A DNA stretch of 64,000 nucleotides from Pseudomonas putida (GTDB lineage: Bacteria > Pseudomonadota > Gammaproteobacteria > Pseudomonadales > Pseudomonadaceae): assembly GCF_002025705.1 (NCBI RefSeq), contig NZ_CP018846.1:4083501-4147500 (forward strand), in the 5' to 3' direction. This document shows positions 1 through 8,756 of this stretch, in pieces. Numbering within the stretch: position 1 is the first letter of the stretch; every line of letters starts with the position of its first letter. A model generated the notes under the pieces. The model searched no databases. It worked only from the letters and a program-made list of their open reading frames with translations, and was not told where the DNA came from. Both the position numbers and the translations under genes were made by a program.

Positions 1-56
1 TTGCGCTGGTAGTTTGCCGCGCTGGACGCATAGAACTGGGCCGTGGAAATACGCAT
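1..56 (-). CDS. flgL: Flagellar hook-filament junction protein FlgL (N-terminal fragment)
   Basis: Only the first ~18 codons lie in the window; the gene runs off the left edge. The translated start (MRISTAQFYASSAANYQR) is the typical FlgL N-terminus, whose helix packs with FlgK at the hook-filament junction. It begins 13 bases after the flgK stop, as the last visible gene of the flgF-to-flgL unit. A Shine-Dalgarno-like AAGGAGT lies just upstream on the minus strand. Confidence 0.85.
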   Translation of the reverse strand, partial: MRISTAQFYASSAANYQR

Positions 57-69
57 GGGTCAAGACTCC

Positions 70-2118
70 TTAAAGCGCGGCGATCAGGGTGTTGAAGATT
101 TCCTGCGCCGCCTTGATGATCTGCGACGAGGCCGTGTAGTACTGCTGGTACTTGACCAGATTGCCGGCTTCTTCATCCAGCTGCACACCGGACACCGAAT
201 CACGGGCGCCGGTTGCCTGGGTCAGGATGACGCCGGTTGCCTGGGAGTCCATCTGGCCCTGCTTGGCCTGTGCCCCGACGTTTTCCACCAGCTTGCCGTA
301 GGCATCGGTGATGCTGATGCCCTTGGTCGAACCAATGTCCATGGTCTGCTTGGTCTGCAACTCTTGCAGGGACAGCGCGTTGCGGTTGTCCGAAGAACCG
401 GCGCCGGTCAGCGATACGGTGAAGCTGTCGCCGTCCTTGGGGGCACCGGCGACATCCATTTCGAAGCTGAACGACTTCTGATTGCCATTGGCATCGTTGA
501 TCGGGTTGCCTGCGGAGTCGACCATCGGCACATCGAACTTCAGGGTGTTGCTCTGCCCCGGGACGAAGGTGCCGGTGCCAATGCTGTTGCCCTTGGCATC
601 GAAGGCTTCGTAGCTCTGCGGCGAGGTGGTTTCGTTGCCGAACACCAGGCGCACCGGCGTGGAATACTTGATGCCGGTCTGCAGCTCCTGGCGCTGAGCC
701 GGGTCGGCGATATCCAGCACCGAAGTCAGCACCGGCTGGGTAATCACACCGGTACCGGTATTGCCGCTGCCCGAGGTGGCGGTCAGCGGCGCGGCCAGCG
801 CCAGGCGCTTGGCGTCGGTCAGCACCACGCCGATCTCCGCCGAAGCATTGCGGGTCGGGGTGATCTTGAAGCTGTCGCCCACCGCCGCGGTACCGCTCTT
901 GAGGTCGAGGCTGAAGCCGTCGATCACCGGCGCCGGGTCGTCATTGGTGCTGTAGGTGCCCATGTCCGTGCCGTCAGGCAGCTTCTTGACCTGGTACTTG
1001 TCTGCGCCCGGGCCGACGAAGGTCACCTGGTAGTCACTGGTGCTCAGCTTGCCGGTGTCGCGGATGACCACGTTCAGCGCGGCGCTGCCGGTGTTGCCGG
1101 CCTTGGGCGTGCTGCGCGCGGACATGGCCTTGTCGCTGTTGATGTCACCAAACAGCGCCGCGCCGAAGTCACCGTTCTTGTCGATGCCCTGGCCGAGCTG
1201 CGAGTTGATCTGCTGCGACACCACCAGCGCAATGCGGCCCAGCTCGTTCATCGCCGGCGCCAGGGTTTCGCTGCGGTAGCGCAGCAGGCCGCCCATTTCG
1301 CCGCCGCTGATGCTGCTGGTGACATCCATGGTGGTGCTGCCACGATCAAGCTTGACCGAGAACTGGGTTGGGTCGGTGGCGCTTGGCTCGGCGCTCATCT
1401 TGTTGGTGGTCTTGCCCAGCACCAGCGACTGGCCGTTCTTCAGGTAGACGTCGATGCTGCCGTCACGCTCGACGGTCTGCACGCCCACCAGTTCATTGAG
1501 CTGGCGCACTGCCTCGTTGCGCTGGTCGAGCAGGTCGTTCGGCTGGCCTGTGTTTGCCGAGACCCTGGAGATCTGATCGTTCAATTGGGCAATGTTGGAA
1601 GTCAGTTCGTTGATCCGCGAGGTCATCGAGCTGAGGTTGCCGTTGATGTTGCTGTTCTGCTCCTTGAACTGGGCAGAAAGGCTGTTGAAGCGGCTGGCCA
1701 GGGCCTGGGCATTGCTCAGCAACAGCTGGCGCGAGGCGTCCTCGGTCGGCTTGTTGGCGGCGCTTTGCAGGGCAGAGAAGAAGTTGGTCAGCGCACCGGT
1801 GATACCGGTGTTGCTGTCGGACAGCAAGTTGTTGAGCGGCGTGACCTGGTTCAGGTAGGCGGTGCTGTCGCTGTTGAGCGAGGTGGCGGTCTGCAACTGA
1901 GCATCCAGGAAGGCGTTGTACACCCGACGGACATCGCCCAGGGTGGTGCCGGTGCCCATGAACACCTGGCCTTCCTGGAGCGAACCCTTGGCTCGCTGGA
2001 CGTTCTGCTGGCGGGAATAGCCGGCGACATCGGCGTTGGCGATGTTGTTACCGGTGGTATGCAGGCCCGCCTGGGAGGCCGACAGTCCCGACATGCCAAT
2101 ATTGATCAGACTCGCCAT
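70..2118 (-). CDS. flgK: Flagellar hook-associated protein 1 (FlgK)
   Basis: This is the hook-filament junction protein (HAP1), exported through the flagellar type III system and placed between hook and filament. It is 682 residues long. The N-terminus (MASLINIGMSGLSASQAGL, then NNIANADVAGYSRQ) is the flagellar rod/hook-family signature, and the C-terminus carries the matching helical D0 segment (VSGVQLDEEAGNLVKYQQYY). The long middle region is Thr/Ser/Gly-rich, as expected for surface-exposed D2/D3 domains, and accounts for the size. The gene starts 12 bases after flgJ ends and reads into flgL 13 bases later, so the three are co-transcribed. The long frame open on the opposite strand is a GC-rich shadow. 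Confidence 0.95.
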   Translation of the reverse strand: MASLINIGMSGLSASQAGLHTTGNNIANADVAGYSRQQNVQRAKGSLQEGQVFMGTGTTLGDVRRVYNAFLDAQLQTATSLNSDSTAYLNQVTPLNNLLSDSNTGITGALTNFFSALQSAANKPTEDASRQLLLSNAQALASRFNSLSAQFKEQNSNINGNLSSMTSRINELTSNIAQLNDQISRVSANTGQPNDLLDQRNEAVRQLNELVGVQTVERDGSIDVYLKNGQSLVLGKTTNKMSAEPSATDPTQFSVKLDRGSTTMDVTSSISGGEMGGLLRYRSETLAPAMNELGRIALVVSQQINSQLGQGIDKNGDFGAALFGDINSDKAMSARSTPKAGNTGSAALNVVIRDTGKLSTSDYQVTFVGPGADKYQVKKLPDGTDMGTYSTNDDPAPVIDGFSLDLKSGTAAVGDSFKITPTRNASAEIGVVLTDAKRLALAAPLTATSGSGNTGTGVITQPVLTSVLDIADPAQRQELQTGIKYSTPVRLVFGNETTSPQSYEAFDAKGNSIGTGTFVPGQSNTLKFDVPMVDSAGNPINDANGNQKSFSFEMDVAGAPKDGDSFTVSLTGAGSSDNRNALSLQELQTKQTMDIGSTKGISITDAYGKLVENVGAQAKQGQMDSQATGVILTQATGARDSVSGVQLDEEAGNLVKYQQYYTASSQIIKAAQEIFNTLIAAL

Positions 2119-2130
2119 GGTTCCATACCC

Positions 2131-3297
2131 TTAAAGTTTCGTTGTGGTACCGAGCATTGCGTAGCTCTCGTACGACTTCATCTGTCTTGCGATCTGCGAG
2201 ATCTTGCTGGCGTAGTTCGGGTCGGTGGCGTACCCGGCCTTTTGCAGTTCTCGCACGAATTGTTCTGGGTTATCGGCCGACTTCACCGCATCTTGATAGC
2301 GCGAATTGCTCTGCAGCAGGCTCACCAGGTCGTGGAAACTGTCCTGGTACGAATCATAGGAACGGAACGCCGCCGTTTCCTTGACGAACTGCCCGTCACG
2401 GAATTCGCTGGTGATCGCCCGCGCCGAATCGCCTTCCCAATTGCCACTGGCCTTGATGCCGAACAGGTTGTGGCTGCTGCTGCCGTCACTGTTGCGCATG
2501 ACCGACTTGCCCCAGCCTGTTTCCAGGGCGGCCTGGGCCACCAGGTAACGCGGGTCGACACCAATGCGCTTGGCGGCCTGCTCGGCCATCGGCAGCATGG
2601 TGGCGACGAATTCGTCGCTGTCGGCAAAGGCCTTCTTCGGCGCCAACGGCGGCTGCGCCACGGCGCGGCCAGTGATGCGCAGGCCGTTGTCCGGGATTGC
2701 GATGGCCCTGGCCACCTGCTGCCCGTCACGGGCCGGCACGGCAGCGGTATTGGTGGCAGCGGCCGGGCTGGTGGCCGAGGGCACGATACCGGCCAGCAGG
2801 CGGTCGGTCAGCTTGCCCGGCAGCGCCAGGCGCCGCGAATTGAGCGCGGCGACGTCGTTACGCGCAGCCGTGGCCTGGGTGGCGTGCACCGGGTCGGCCA
2901 CCTTGTTGCCCCACAACGTCGGCGCGGTGCCATCAACACGCGGGAACGGGCTGGTGTTGGCCGGGGTGCTCTTGTTCTTCGACAGCTGGCGTACCAGCAC
3001 GTCCTGCAGGCCGATACCGCCACCTTCGCGGGACATGCTCACGGCCAGCTGCTGGTCGTACATGTCGCGGTACTGCTTGACCGTCTCGGAGTTCATCGGG
3101 TTGTCATCGGCCAGCACATCGCTGGCCTTGCGCGAGGCCTTGAGCATCTCGCTGATGAACAGCGACTCGAACTCCTGGGCCACCTTGCGCACGTTGGCGT
3201 CACTGTCGCGGTCACCGTGCTTGAGCGAGCTCAGGCGGTTGAGGTCGGTGTAGGCACCGCTGTCGGCGTGACTGGAGACCAGGCTCTTCGAATTCAT
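2131..3297 (-). CDS. flgJ: Flagellar rod cap and peptidoglycan hydrolase FlgJ
   Basis: FlgJ acts in the periplasm: the N-terminal half caps the growing rod and the C-terminal half is a glucosaminidase-type muramidase that opens the peptidoglycan. The 388-residue protein shows both parts. Residues ~35-130 match the rod-binding domain (KVAQEFESLFISEMLKASRK, then QYRDMYDQQLA). Residues ~225-385 contain the hydrolase signature (AQAALETGWGKS, NLFGIKA, FRSYDSYQDSF, ending in AGYATDPNYASKI). A variable Ala/Pro/Thr-rich linker joins them. It begins 10 bases after flgI and precedes flgK by 12 bases. The dual-domain form is usual for gamma-proteobacteria. Confidence 0.95.
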   Translation of the reverse strand: MNSKSLVSSHADSGAYTDLNRLSSLKHGDRDSDANVRKVAQEFESLFISEMLKASRKASDVLADDNPMNSETVKQYRDMYDQQLAVSMSREGGGIGLQDVLVRQLSKNKSTPANTSPFPRVDGTAPTLWGNKVADPVHATQATAARNDVAALNSRRLALPGKLTDRLLAGIVPSATSPAAATNTAAVPARDGQQVARAIAIPDNGLRITGRAVAQPPLAPKKAFADSDEFVATMLPMAEQAAKRIGVDPRYLVAQAALETGWGKSVMRNSDGSSSHNLFGIKASGNWEGDSARAITSEFRDGQFVKETAAFRSYDSYQDSFHDLVSLLQSNSRYQDAVKSADNPEQFVRELQKAGYATDPNYASKISQIARQMKSYESYAMLGTTTKL

Positions 3298-3307
3298 CCT
3301 GGCGTCC

Positions 3308-4423
3308 TCAGATCACGATCAGGTCGGCCTGCAAGGCGCCGGCCTGTTTCAATGCTTCAAGGATGGCCATCAGGTCGCCCGGTGCCGCCCCGACCTGGTT
3401 CACCGCGCGGACGATCTCATCCAGCGTGGTCCCCGGGCCAAACTTGAACATCGGCTTGGCTTCCTGTTCGGCATTGACCCGCGAGCGCGGAACCACCGCC
3501 GTCTGGCCATTGGAGAACGGCCCCGGCTGGCTGACGATCGGGTCTTCGGTAATGGTCACGGTCAGGCTGCCATGGGTCACCGCCGCCGGCGAGACCTTGA
3601 CGTTCTGGCCGATGACGATGGTGCCGGTGCGCGAGTTGATGATGACCTTGGCCACGGCCTGACCCGGGTCGATCTCGAGGTTTTCGAGGATCGACAGGTA
3701 GTCGACGCGCTGGCTCGGGTCCATCGGCGCGGTGACGCGTACCGAGCCGCCATCCACGGCCTGGGCCACACCAGGGCCGAGCAGGTCGTTGACTTTGTCG
3801 ACGATGCGCTTGGCCGTGGTGAAGTCCGGGCGGTTGAGGTTCAGGGTCAGGCTGTTGCCCTGGTTGAAGCCGCTCGGCACGGCGCGCTCGACCGAGGCAC
3901 CGCCAGGAATACGGCCGGCCGACGGAACGTTGACGGTGATCTTCGAGCCGTCACGGCCTTCGGCATCGAAGCCGCCGACCACCAGGTTGCCCTGGGCGAT
4001 GGCGTAGACGTTGCCGTCGATGCCCTTGAGCGGGGTCATCAGCAGGCTGCCGCCGCGCAGGCTCTTGGAGTTGCCGATCGACGAAACGGTGATGTCCACC
4101 ACCTGGCCCGGCTTGGCGAACGCCGGCAGGTCGGCATGCACCGATACCGCGGCGACGTTCTTCAGCTGCACGTTGCCGGAGCCTGGCGGCACCTTGATGC
4201 CGAACTGCGACAGCATGTTGTTGAAGGTCTGCAGGGTGAACGGGGTCTGGGTGGTCTGGTCACCCGTACCGTTGAGCCCCACCACCAGGCCATAGCCGAT
4301 CAACTGGTTGGAACGCACACCAGAGATGCTGGCAATGTCCTTCAGGCGCTCGGCATGGGCACCGAACGCGCAGGACAGGAGCAGGGTCGCGGCAATCAGC
4401 TGCCTAACGTTGAACATGTTCAT
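3308..4423 (-). CDS. flgI: Flagellar P-ring protein FlgI
   Basis: FlgI builds the periplasmic P-ring around the rod. The 371-residue product has an N-terminal signal peptide (residues ~5-24, hydrophobic stretch AATLLLSCAFGAHA) followed by the conserved start of the mature protein (ERLKDIASISGVRSNQLIGY) and the family motifs GLNGTGDQT and NGQTAVVPRSRV. Two in-frame ATGs lie two codons apart at the start; MFNVRQL at 4417 is equally plausible. It sits 6 bases after flgH in the flgF-to-flgL unit. Confidence 0.95.
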   Translation of the reverse strand: MNMFNVRQLIAATLLLSCAFGAHAERLKDIASISGVRSNQLIGYGLVVGLNGTGDQTTQTPFTLQTFNNMLSQFGIKVPPGSGNVQLKNVAAVSVHADLPAFAKPGQVVDITVSSIGNSKSLRGGSLLMTPLKGIDGNVYAIAQGNLVVGGFDAEGRDGSKITVNVPSAGRIPGGASVERAVPSGFNQGNSLTLNLNRPDFTTAKRIVDKVNDLLGPGVAQAVDGGSVRVTAPMDPSQRVDYLSILENLEIDPGQAVAKVIINSRTGTIVIGQNVKVSPAAVTHGSLTVTITEDPIVSQPGPFSNGQTAVVPRSRVNAEQEAKPMFKFGPGTTLDEIVRAVNQVGAAPGDLMAILEALKQAGALQADLIVI

Positions 4424-4429
4424 CCGTAC

Positions 4430-5125
4430 TCAGAAGGGCCAAAGCGGGCTCAGGAAGAAGCGGTCGAACCAACCTGGCTGGCTGGCATCGGCGAACGAAC
4501 CGGTGCCCGAATAGGTGATGCGCGCATCGGCCACGCGGGTGGACGGCACGGTGTTGTCGGTGGCGATGTCGTCGGCGCGGATCAGGCCGGCGATACGCAC
4601 CAGCTCTTCACCGGTGTTCAGGGTCATCCACTTCTCGCCGCGCACGGCGATGATGCCGTTGGGCAGTACTTCGGCGACGGTGACGGTGATCGAGCCGGTC
4701 AGGGTGTTGCCCTGGGTGGCCTTGCTGTCGCCCTTGGTGGTGCGGTCACCGCTGTAACCCGCCTCCAGCGACAGGTCGCCGCTACCAAACGGGTTGTTGG
4801 TGTTCGGGTTGGAGCCAAACAGCGAAGTCAGGCCGATGTCAGCCTTGCTGTTCTTCTGGATCTGCGAGCCTGCGTTCTTGCTCGCCGACGTGCGTTCGTT
4901 GAGGGTGATGGTGATGATGTCACCCACGCGGAACGCTTTGCGGTCGGTGTACAGGCCCTGCTCGAAACCGGCCTGGTAGATCGAACCGTTGTTGGCTGCG
5001 GCCGGCAACGGGGTGCGCGGCAGAACCGGCGCATAGTACGGGTCGTTCGGCTTCGGCGTCGGCGCGACGCAACCTGCCAACACAACCGCCCCCCCCAGGG
5101 CGAACACAGACAACAGACGCTTCAT
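4430..5125 (-). CDS. flgH: Flagellar L-ring lipoprotein FlgH
   Basis: FlgH forms the outer-membrane L-ring through which the rod passes. The chosen start gives 231 residues with a type II signal peptide whose lipobox (VVLAGC) places the lipidated cysteine at residue 19. The internal motif FRVGDIITITLNERTSASKNA and the C-terminal LSPLWPF are typical of the family. The frame stays open 17 codons further upstream, but the ATG at 5125 follows a good GAGGT Shine-Dalgarno and gives a proper lipoprotein signal, so the longer form is rejected. Confidence 0.95.
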   Translation of the reverse strand: MKRLLSVFALGGAVVLAGCVAPTPKPNDPYYAPVLPRTPLPAAANNGSIYQAGFEQGLYTDRKAFRVGDIITITLNERTSASKNAGSQIQKNSKADIGLTSLFGSNPNTNNPFGSGDLSLEAGYSGDRTTKGDSKATQGNTLTGSITVTVAEVLPNGIIAVRGEKWMTLNTGEELVRIAGLIRADDIATDNTVPSTRVADARITYSGTGSFADASQPGWFDRFFLSPLWPF

Positions 5126-5186
5126 GACACTTACCTCACGGTGTAACGGGAGTAGAACCTGGACCAGGGCTTGCAACTGCCGGGCT

Positions 5187-5972
5187 TTAGAGCTGCTGAG
5201 TGACGAACGACAGCATCTGGTCGGCGGTGGAGATGACCTTGGAGTTCATCTCGTAAGCACGCTGGGTGGTGATCATGTTCACCAGCTCTTCCACGGTGCT
5301 GACGTTGGAGTTTTCCAGGGTCTGCTGCAGGGTGGTGCCGAAGCCGTTCAGGCCAGGGGTACCGACCTGTGGCGCGCCACTGGCAGCGGTCTCCAGGAAC
5401 AGGTTGTCACCAATCGCCTGCAGGCCGGCCGGGTTGATGAAGTCGGCGGTCTGCAGGTTGCCGATTACCTGGGCAGCCGGGTTGCCGGCGGTGGTGATCG
5501 ACACGGTGCCGTCCTGGCCGACAGTGAAGGTCTGGGCGTCGTTCGGCACCACGATCGCAGGCTCCAGGGCAAAGCCCTGGGCGGTGACGATCTGGCCATC
5601 GGAGTTCAGGTGGAAGGTACCGTCACGGGTGTACGAGACGGTGCCGTCCGGCTGCAGCACCTGGAAGAAGCCACGGCCGTTGACCGCCATGTCCAGCGGG
5701 TTTTCGGTGGTCTGCAGGCTGCCGGTCTGGAAGCTCTTCTGGGTGCCGACAATGCGCACACCGGTACCGACTTGCAGGCCCGATGGCAGCTCGCTGTCCT
5801 GGGTCGACTGCGCGCCTGGCTGACGCTTGATCTGGTACAGCAGGTCGGCGAACTCGGCGCGGTCACGCTTGAAGCCGGTGGTCGAGACGTTGGCCAGGTT
5901 GTTGGAAATGACGGTCAGGTTGGTGTCCTGGGCGGACAGGCCGGTTTTAGCGACCCAAAGAGCCGGAAGCAT
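5187..5972 (-). CDS. flgG: Flagellar distal rod protein FlgG
   Basis: FlgG makes the distal rod, the drive shaft between the proximal rod and the hook. The 261-residue protein has the full family architecture: N-terminal MLPALWVAKTGLSAQDTNL with NNLANVSTTGFKRDRAEFAD, a central region with the motif NPLDMAVNGRGFFQV, and the C-terminal D0 helix (SNVSTVEELVNMITTQRAYE). Length and motifs fit FlgG rather than FlgF, which is its upstream neighbour. A gap of ~47 bases separates it from flgF. Downstream, flgH follows after a ~60 base gap. Confidence 0.96.
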   Translation of the reverse strand: MLPALWVAKTGLSAQDTNLTVISNNLANVSTTGFKRDRAEFADLLYQIKRQPGAQSTQDSELPSGLQVGTGVRIVGTQKSFQTGSLQTTENPLDMAVNGRGFFQVLQPDGTVSYTRDGTFHLNSDGQIVTAQGFALEPAIVVPNDAQTFTVGQDGTVSITTAGNPAAQVIGNLQTADFINPAGLQAIGDNLFLETAASGAPQVGTPGLNGFGTTLQQTLENSNVSTVEELVNMITTQRAYEMNSKVISTADQMLSFVTQQL

Positions 5973-6019
5973 CAGTATTCTCCTCGTGCGCCTGTTTTAC
6001 GGCACCCGTTCAAAGTTGG

Positions 6020-6760
6020 TTAGCCGATTTGCAAAACACGCGCCATGGCTTCATCGCCTTCCTTGGCCGCGTTCATCATTTTCACGTGCAGCTCGAACTG
6101 GCGGGACAGCGCCAGCACCGAGGTCATTTCTTCCACGGCGTTGACGTTGCTGCCCTCGAGGAAGCCCGACACCACCCGCACATTGACGTCGGCGGCAGCC
6201 GGTTGGCCGTTCTGGGTGTGGATCAGCCCGTCCAGGCCCTTGGTCATGCTCTTGATGTCCGGGTTGACCAGCTTGATGCGGTCGACCTCGGCCATCACCC
6301 GCGGGTCCTCGCCCATCGAGCGGATGCTGATGGTGCCGTCGGCACCGACTTCGACTTTCTGCTCTGGCGGAATGGCGATCGGGCCACCGTTGCCGATTAC
6401 CGGCATGCCGTTGCCGGCGCGCAGCACGCCAAGGGCATCGATGTTCAGGCTACCGGTGCGCACGTAGGCTTCGCTGCCATCCGGCGCCTGCACGGCGATA
6501 AAGCCCTGCCCGGCCACGGCCACGTCCAGGTCACGCCCGGTCTCGACCATCGGCCCTTCGCTGAAGTCGGTGGCCGGGCGTTCGGTCATGGCAAATGCCC
6601 GCGACGGAAAGCTGTCACCGAACACCGGCATCGAGCGCGCCTGCTCCAGGTCGCGCTGGAAGCCATTGGTGGAAACGTTCGCCAGGTTGTTGGCGTGGGC
6701 CTTCTGCGCCAGCGCGTTCTGGCTGGCGCCGGTCATGGCCACGTAAAGCATCTTGTCCAC
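6020..6760 (-). CDS. flgF: Flagellar proximal rod protein FlgF, GTG start
   Basis: FlgF is one of the four proximal rod proteins. From the GTG at 6760 the product is 246 residues and begins MDKMLYVAMTGASQNALAQ, followed by the rod signature NNLANVSTNGFQRDLEQ. An ATG two codons upstream (6766) directly abuts the GGAGG Shine-Dalgarno with no spacing, whereas the GTG sits 6 bases after it, so GTG is preferred. The frame stays open far upstream but only through non-coding sequence. This is the first gene of the flgF-G-H-I-J-K-L unit, with a sigma-54 promoter ~60 bases upstream. Confidence 0.93.
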   Translation of the reverse strand: MDKMLYVAMTGASQNALAQKAHANNLANVSTNGFQRDLEQARSMPVFGDSFPSRAFAMTERPATDFSEGPMVETGRDLDVAVAGQGFIAVQAPDGSEAYVRTGSLNIDALGVLRAGNGMPVIGNGGPIAIPPEQKVEVGADGTISIRSMGEDPRVMAEVDRIKLVNPDIKSMTKGLDGLIHTQNGQPAAADVNVRVVSGFLEGSNVNAVEEMTSVLALSRQFELHVKMMNAAKEGDEAMARVLQIG

Positions 6761-6819
6761 AGTCATCCTCCGCTGCACTGACGATCGTTTGCCGTTCGCC
6801 GCTGCTGTGCAGGCTCTAA

Positions 6820-6836
6820 AGCAAGTTCCGAACCAA
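6820..6836 (-). promoter_or_regulatory. Sigma-54 promoter of flgF
   Basis: On the minus strand the sequence reads TTGGTTCGGAACTTGCT. The invariant GG and GC are separated by exactly ten bases, and the -12 half (TTGCT) is consensus. It lies ~60 bases upstream of the flgF GTG start and downstream of the terminator that ends the previous unit. A RpoN/FleQ-driven flgF operon is the established arrangement in Pseudomonas. Confidence 0.75.
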
Positions 6837-6850
6837 CTTTTTGAATTCAC

Positions 6851-6878
6851 GAAAAAGCCCGTGAATACGGGCCTTTTC
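6851..6878 (-). terminator. Rho-independent terminator upstream of flgF
   Basis: On the minus strand AAAAGGCCCGT, a short loop and ACGGGCTTTTT form a GC stem with one bulged base, followed by a T run. It would stop transcription arriving from flgE and the small gene at 7052, and so insulates the flgF promoter. The flanking A run also makes it partly bidirectional. Confidence 0.65.
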
Positions 6879-6946
6879 GGGGTTTTGCGATCAGCGTGCC
6901 GCCGGATATCCGGCGCCGGGTTGCCGATAGCGGCAAACCTGTACCG

Positions 6947-7039
6947 GCCTCTTCGCGGGCAAGCCCGCTCCCACAACAATCGCGCAGGGTTTGAAGTCTG
7001 CATCATCCCTGTGGGAGCGGGCTTGCCCGCGAAGGGGCC
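6947..7039. repeat. REP-type inverted pair between flgF and the small gene
   Basis: Two ~29-base arms in opposite orientation (6947-6975 and 7010-7039) share the core GCGGGCAAGCCCGCTCCCACA. Each arm contains its own small palindrome (GCGGGC..GCCCGC). Paired, inverted extragenic palindromes of this kind are common in Pseudomonas. They may stabilise 3' ends or block read-through. Confidence 0.75.
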
Positions 7040-7051
7040 GACACAGGTGAA

Positions 7052-7237
7052 TCAGGGCTCGCGGCAACCGCCATTGCTGTAAGGGCCGGCGAATTTCTTC
7101 CAGCCATCACCCGGCGACCACTGCGAGCACACCAGCCGGCCATCCGCCTGGCTTTCCCAGCGCCACCAGGGCGCGGTGCCGGCCTGGGCCTGGTACAGGC
7201 AGAAAGCGGTGATCAGTGTGACGACCAGCTTTTTCAT
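7052..7237 (-). CDS. Small exported protein of unknown function downstream of flgE
   Basis: This 61-residue product begins MKKLVVTLITAFCLYQAQA, a clear Sec signal peptide with an AQA cleavage site. That leaves a ~42-residue mature peptide rich in Trp and Gly with two cysteines (in LVCSQW and GGCREP) that could form a disulfide. A GGAGG Shine-Dalgarno precedes the ATG. It lies in the same direction as flgE, 135 bases downstream of it and beyond a REP pair, and is followed by the flgF-upstream terminator. I do not recognise the family. A periplasmic or secreted role is inferred only from the signal peptide. Confidence 0.6.
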   Translation of the reverse strand: MKKLVVTLITAFCLYQAQAGTAPWWRWESQADGRLVCSQWSPGDGWKKFAGPYSNGGCREP

Positions 7238-7268
7238 GATCCCTCCAGATCGCCGGGGCCGCCTTGCG

Positions 7269-7344
7269 GCCCTTTCGCGACAAAAGGCCGCTCCTACCAG
7301 GAACTGCGTAATCCTGTGGGAGCGGCCTTGTGTCGCGAAAGGGC
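7269..7344. repeat. REP-type inverted pair downstream of flgE
   Basis: Arms 7269-7296 and 7317-7344 are inverted copies (core TTTCGCGACAnAAGGCCGCTCCTA) with a ~20 base spacer. Their core differs from the pair at 6947-7039, so two repeat subfamilies occur within 400 bases. The pair could fold as a long hairpin in the transcript after flgE. Confidence 0.7.
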
Positions 7345-7372
7345 TGCGCAGCAGCCCCCTACCCAGCGACCA

Positions 7373-8725
7373 TCAGGTCATCTGGATGATGGTCTGCATG
7401 ATGGTGCTTTCGGTGGAGATGGTCTTGGCGTTCGCCTGGTAGTTGCTCTGCGCCTTGATCAGCTCGACCAGCTCCTGGGTCAGGTTGACGTTCGAAGCTT
7501 CCAGCGAGTTGGATTCGACGCTACCCAGGGTGCCGGTCTTCGGCGAGTCGATGCCGGGAATGCCCGAAGAATAGGTTTCGGTCCAGCGCGTGCCGCCAAT
7601 CTGCTGCAGCCCCTGCTCGTTGGCAAAGCTGGCCAGGGCCACCTGGCCGATGGCGCGAGACTGCTGGTTGCTGAAGCTGGCGAACATCACGCCGGTGGAG
7701 TCGATCGACAGGCTCGACAGGATACCGGTGGCATAACCATCCTGGGACTGCGACATGCGCGCGGTCTCGGTGTTGTACGAGCTGGTGCTGTTCATCGACA
7801 GGCGCATGCCGTTGGCGTTCTCTGCCGAACCGTTGGAGGCCCAGTTGCCTGCTGCGTCCTTGGCGGCCGGGATCCAGCCCTTGAGGGTGAAGGTGTTGTT
7901 GGTCACCGCCCACTCGGCGTTGGCCGGAGCACCCGGCGGAATGCTGGCCGGGTCGGTGGCCATGGACGCCACGCTACCGTCGGAGTTGAAGGTCATGGTC
8001 GCTTCCAGCGGCGCAGTGGAAGTCGGGTCCATCGGGTTGCGACCGTCTACCAGGGTGTACATGGTCCACTGGTTCGTACCGGTCTTGCGGTAGAACTGTT
8101 CCATGGTGTGCTCGTTACCCTGGCTGTCGTACACCTTGGTCGGGAAGGACTTGGTGTAGGTGGTGTCATCCGCCGGGTCGAACGTCGGGCCGGCAGGGGT
8201 GGCACCTGGCAGCGGGATGATGGTCGCTTCGGAGTTCAGGTTGATGCCCTGATCGATCAGGGTGGTGGCCTTCGGCGCAAGCGACGAGGTATCGATCTTC
8301 AGGTCGGTCAGCACGCCGCGCTTGATGTTGCCGTTCTCGTCAGCGGCATAGCCCTGCAGACGCAAGCCGTCCGAGGTGACCACGTAGTTGTCCTTGCTGT
8401 TCTGGAAGGCGCCGGCACGGGTGTACACGCGCGCACCGTTGTCGGACAGCACGAAGAAGCCCTGGCCCTGGATACCCATGTCCAGCACGTTGCCGGTGTT
8501 GTTGACGTCACCCTGGCTGAACTGCTGGGAAATCGCCGCCAGGCGCACACCGTTGCCGACCTGGTTCTTGCCCACGCCCAGGCGGTTGGCGCCGGCATAC
8601 ACGTCGGCGAACTCGGCGCGCGAGGATTTGAAGCCAGTGGTGTTGACGTTGGCGATGTTGTTGCCGGTAACGTCCAGCTGCTTGTTGGCTGCGTACAGAC
8701 CGCTAAGGCCGATATTGAAAGACAT
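7373..8725 (-). CDS. flgE: Flagellar hook protein FlgE
   Basis: FlgE polymerises into the hook, the universal joint of the flagellum. The 450-residue protein carries the rod/hook N-terminal signature (MSFNIGLSGLYAANKQL, then NNIANVNTTGFKSSRAEF), the central motif LDMGIQGQGFFVL, and the C-terminal D0 helix (ASNVNLTQELVELIKAQSNY). The variable middle (residues ~150-360) is Thr/Asn/Ser-rich, as in surface-exposed hook domains. It follows flgD after 31 bases and closes the flgB-C-D-E unit. Confidence 0.96.
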   Translation of the reverse strand: MSFNIGLSGLYAANKQLDVTGNNIANVNTTGFKSSRAEFADVYAGANRLGVGKNQVGNGVRLAAISQQFSQGDVNNTGNVLDMGIQGQGFFVLSDNGARVYTRAGAFQNSKDNYVVTSDGLRLQGYAADENGNIKRGVLTDLKIDTSSLAPKATTLIDQGINLNSEATIIPLPGATPAGPTFDPADDTTYTKSFPTKVYDSQGNEHTMEQFYRKTGTNQWTMYTLVDGRNPMDPTSTAPLEATMTFNSDGSVASMATDPASIPPGAPANAEWAVTNNTFTLKGWIPAAKDAAGNWASNGSAENANGMRLSMNSTSSYNTETARMSQSQDGYATGILSSLSIDSTGVMFASFSNQQSRAIGQVALASFANEQGLQQIGGTRWTETYSSGIPGIDSPKTGTLGSVESNSLEASNVNLTQELVELIKAQSNYQANAKTISTESTIMQTIIQMT

Positions 8726-8756
8726 GCTGTTGCTCCTTTTTGCCGTTCTGTCGGCC

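Noticed and set aside
43..3447. Very long open frame on the plus strand opposite flgL, flgK, flgJ and flgI
   Set aside because: It runs antisense through several well-identified flagellar genes. The composition (repetitive Gly/Ala/Arg/Val/His) is typical of GC-rich shadow frames and no domain is recognisable.
6761..6766. ATG start of flgF at 6766
   Set aside because: The Shine-Dalgarno GGAGG directly adjoins this ATG, leaving no spacing; the GTG at 6760 has correct spacing and gives the usual FlgF length of 246.
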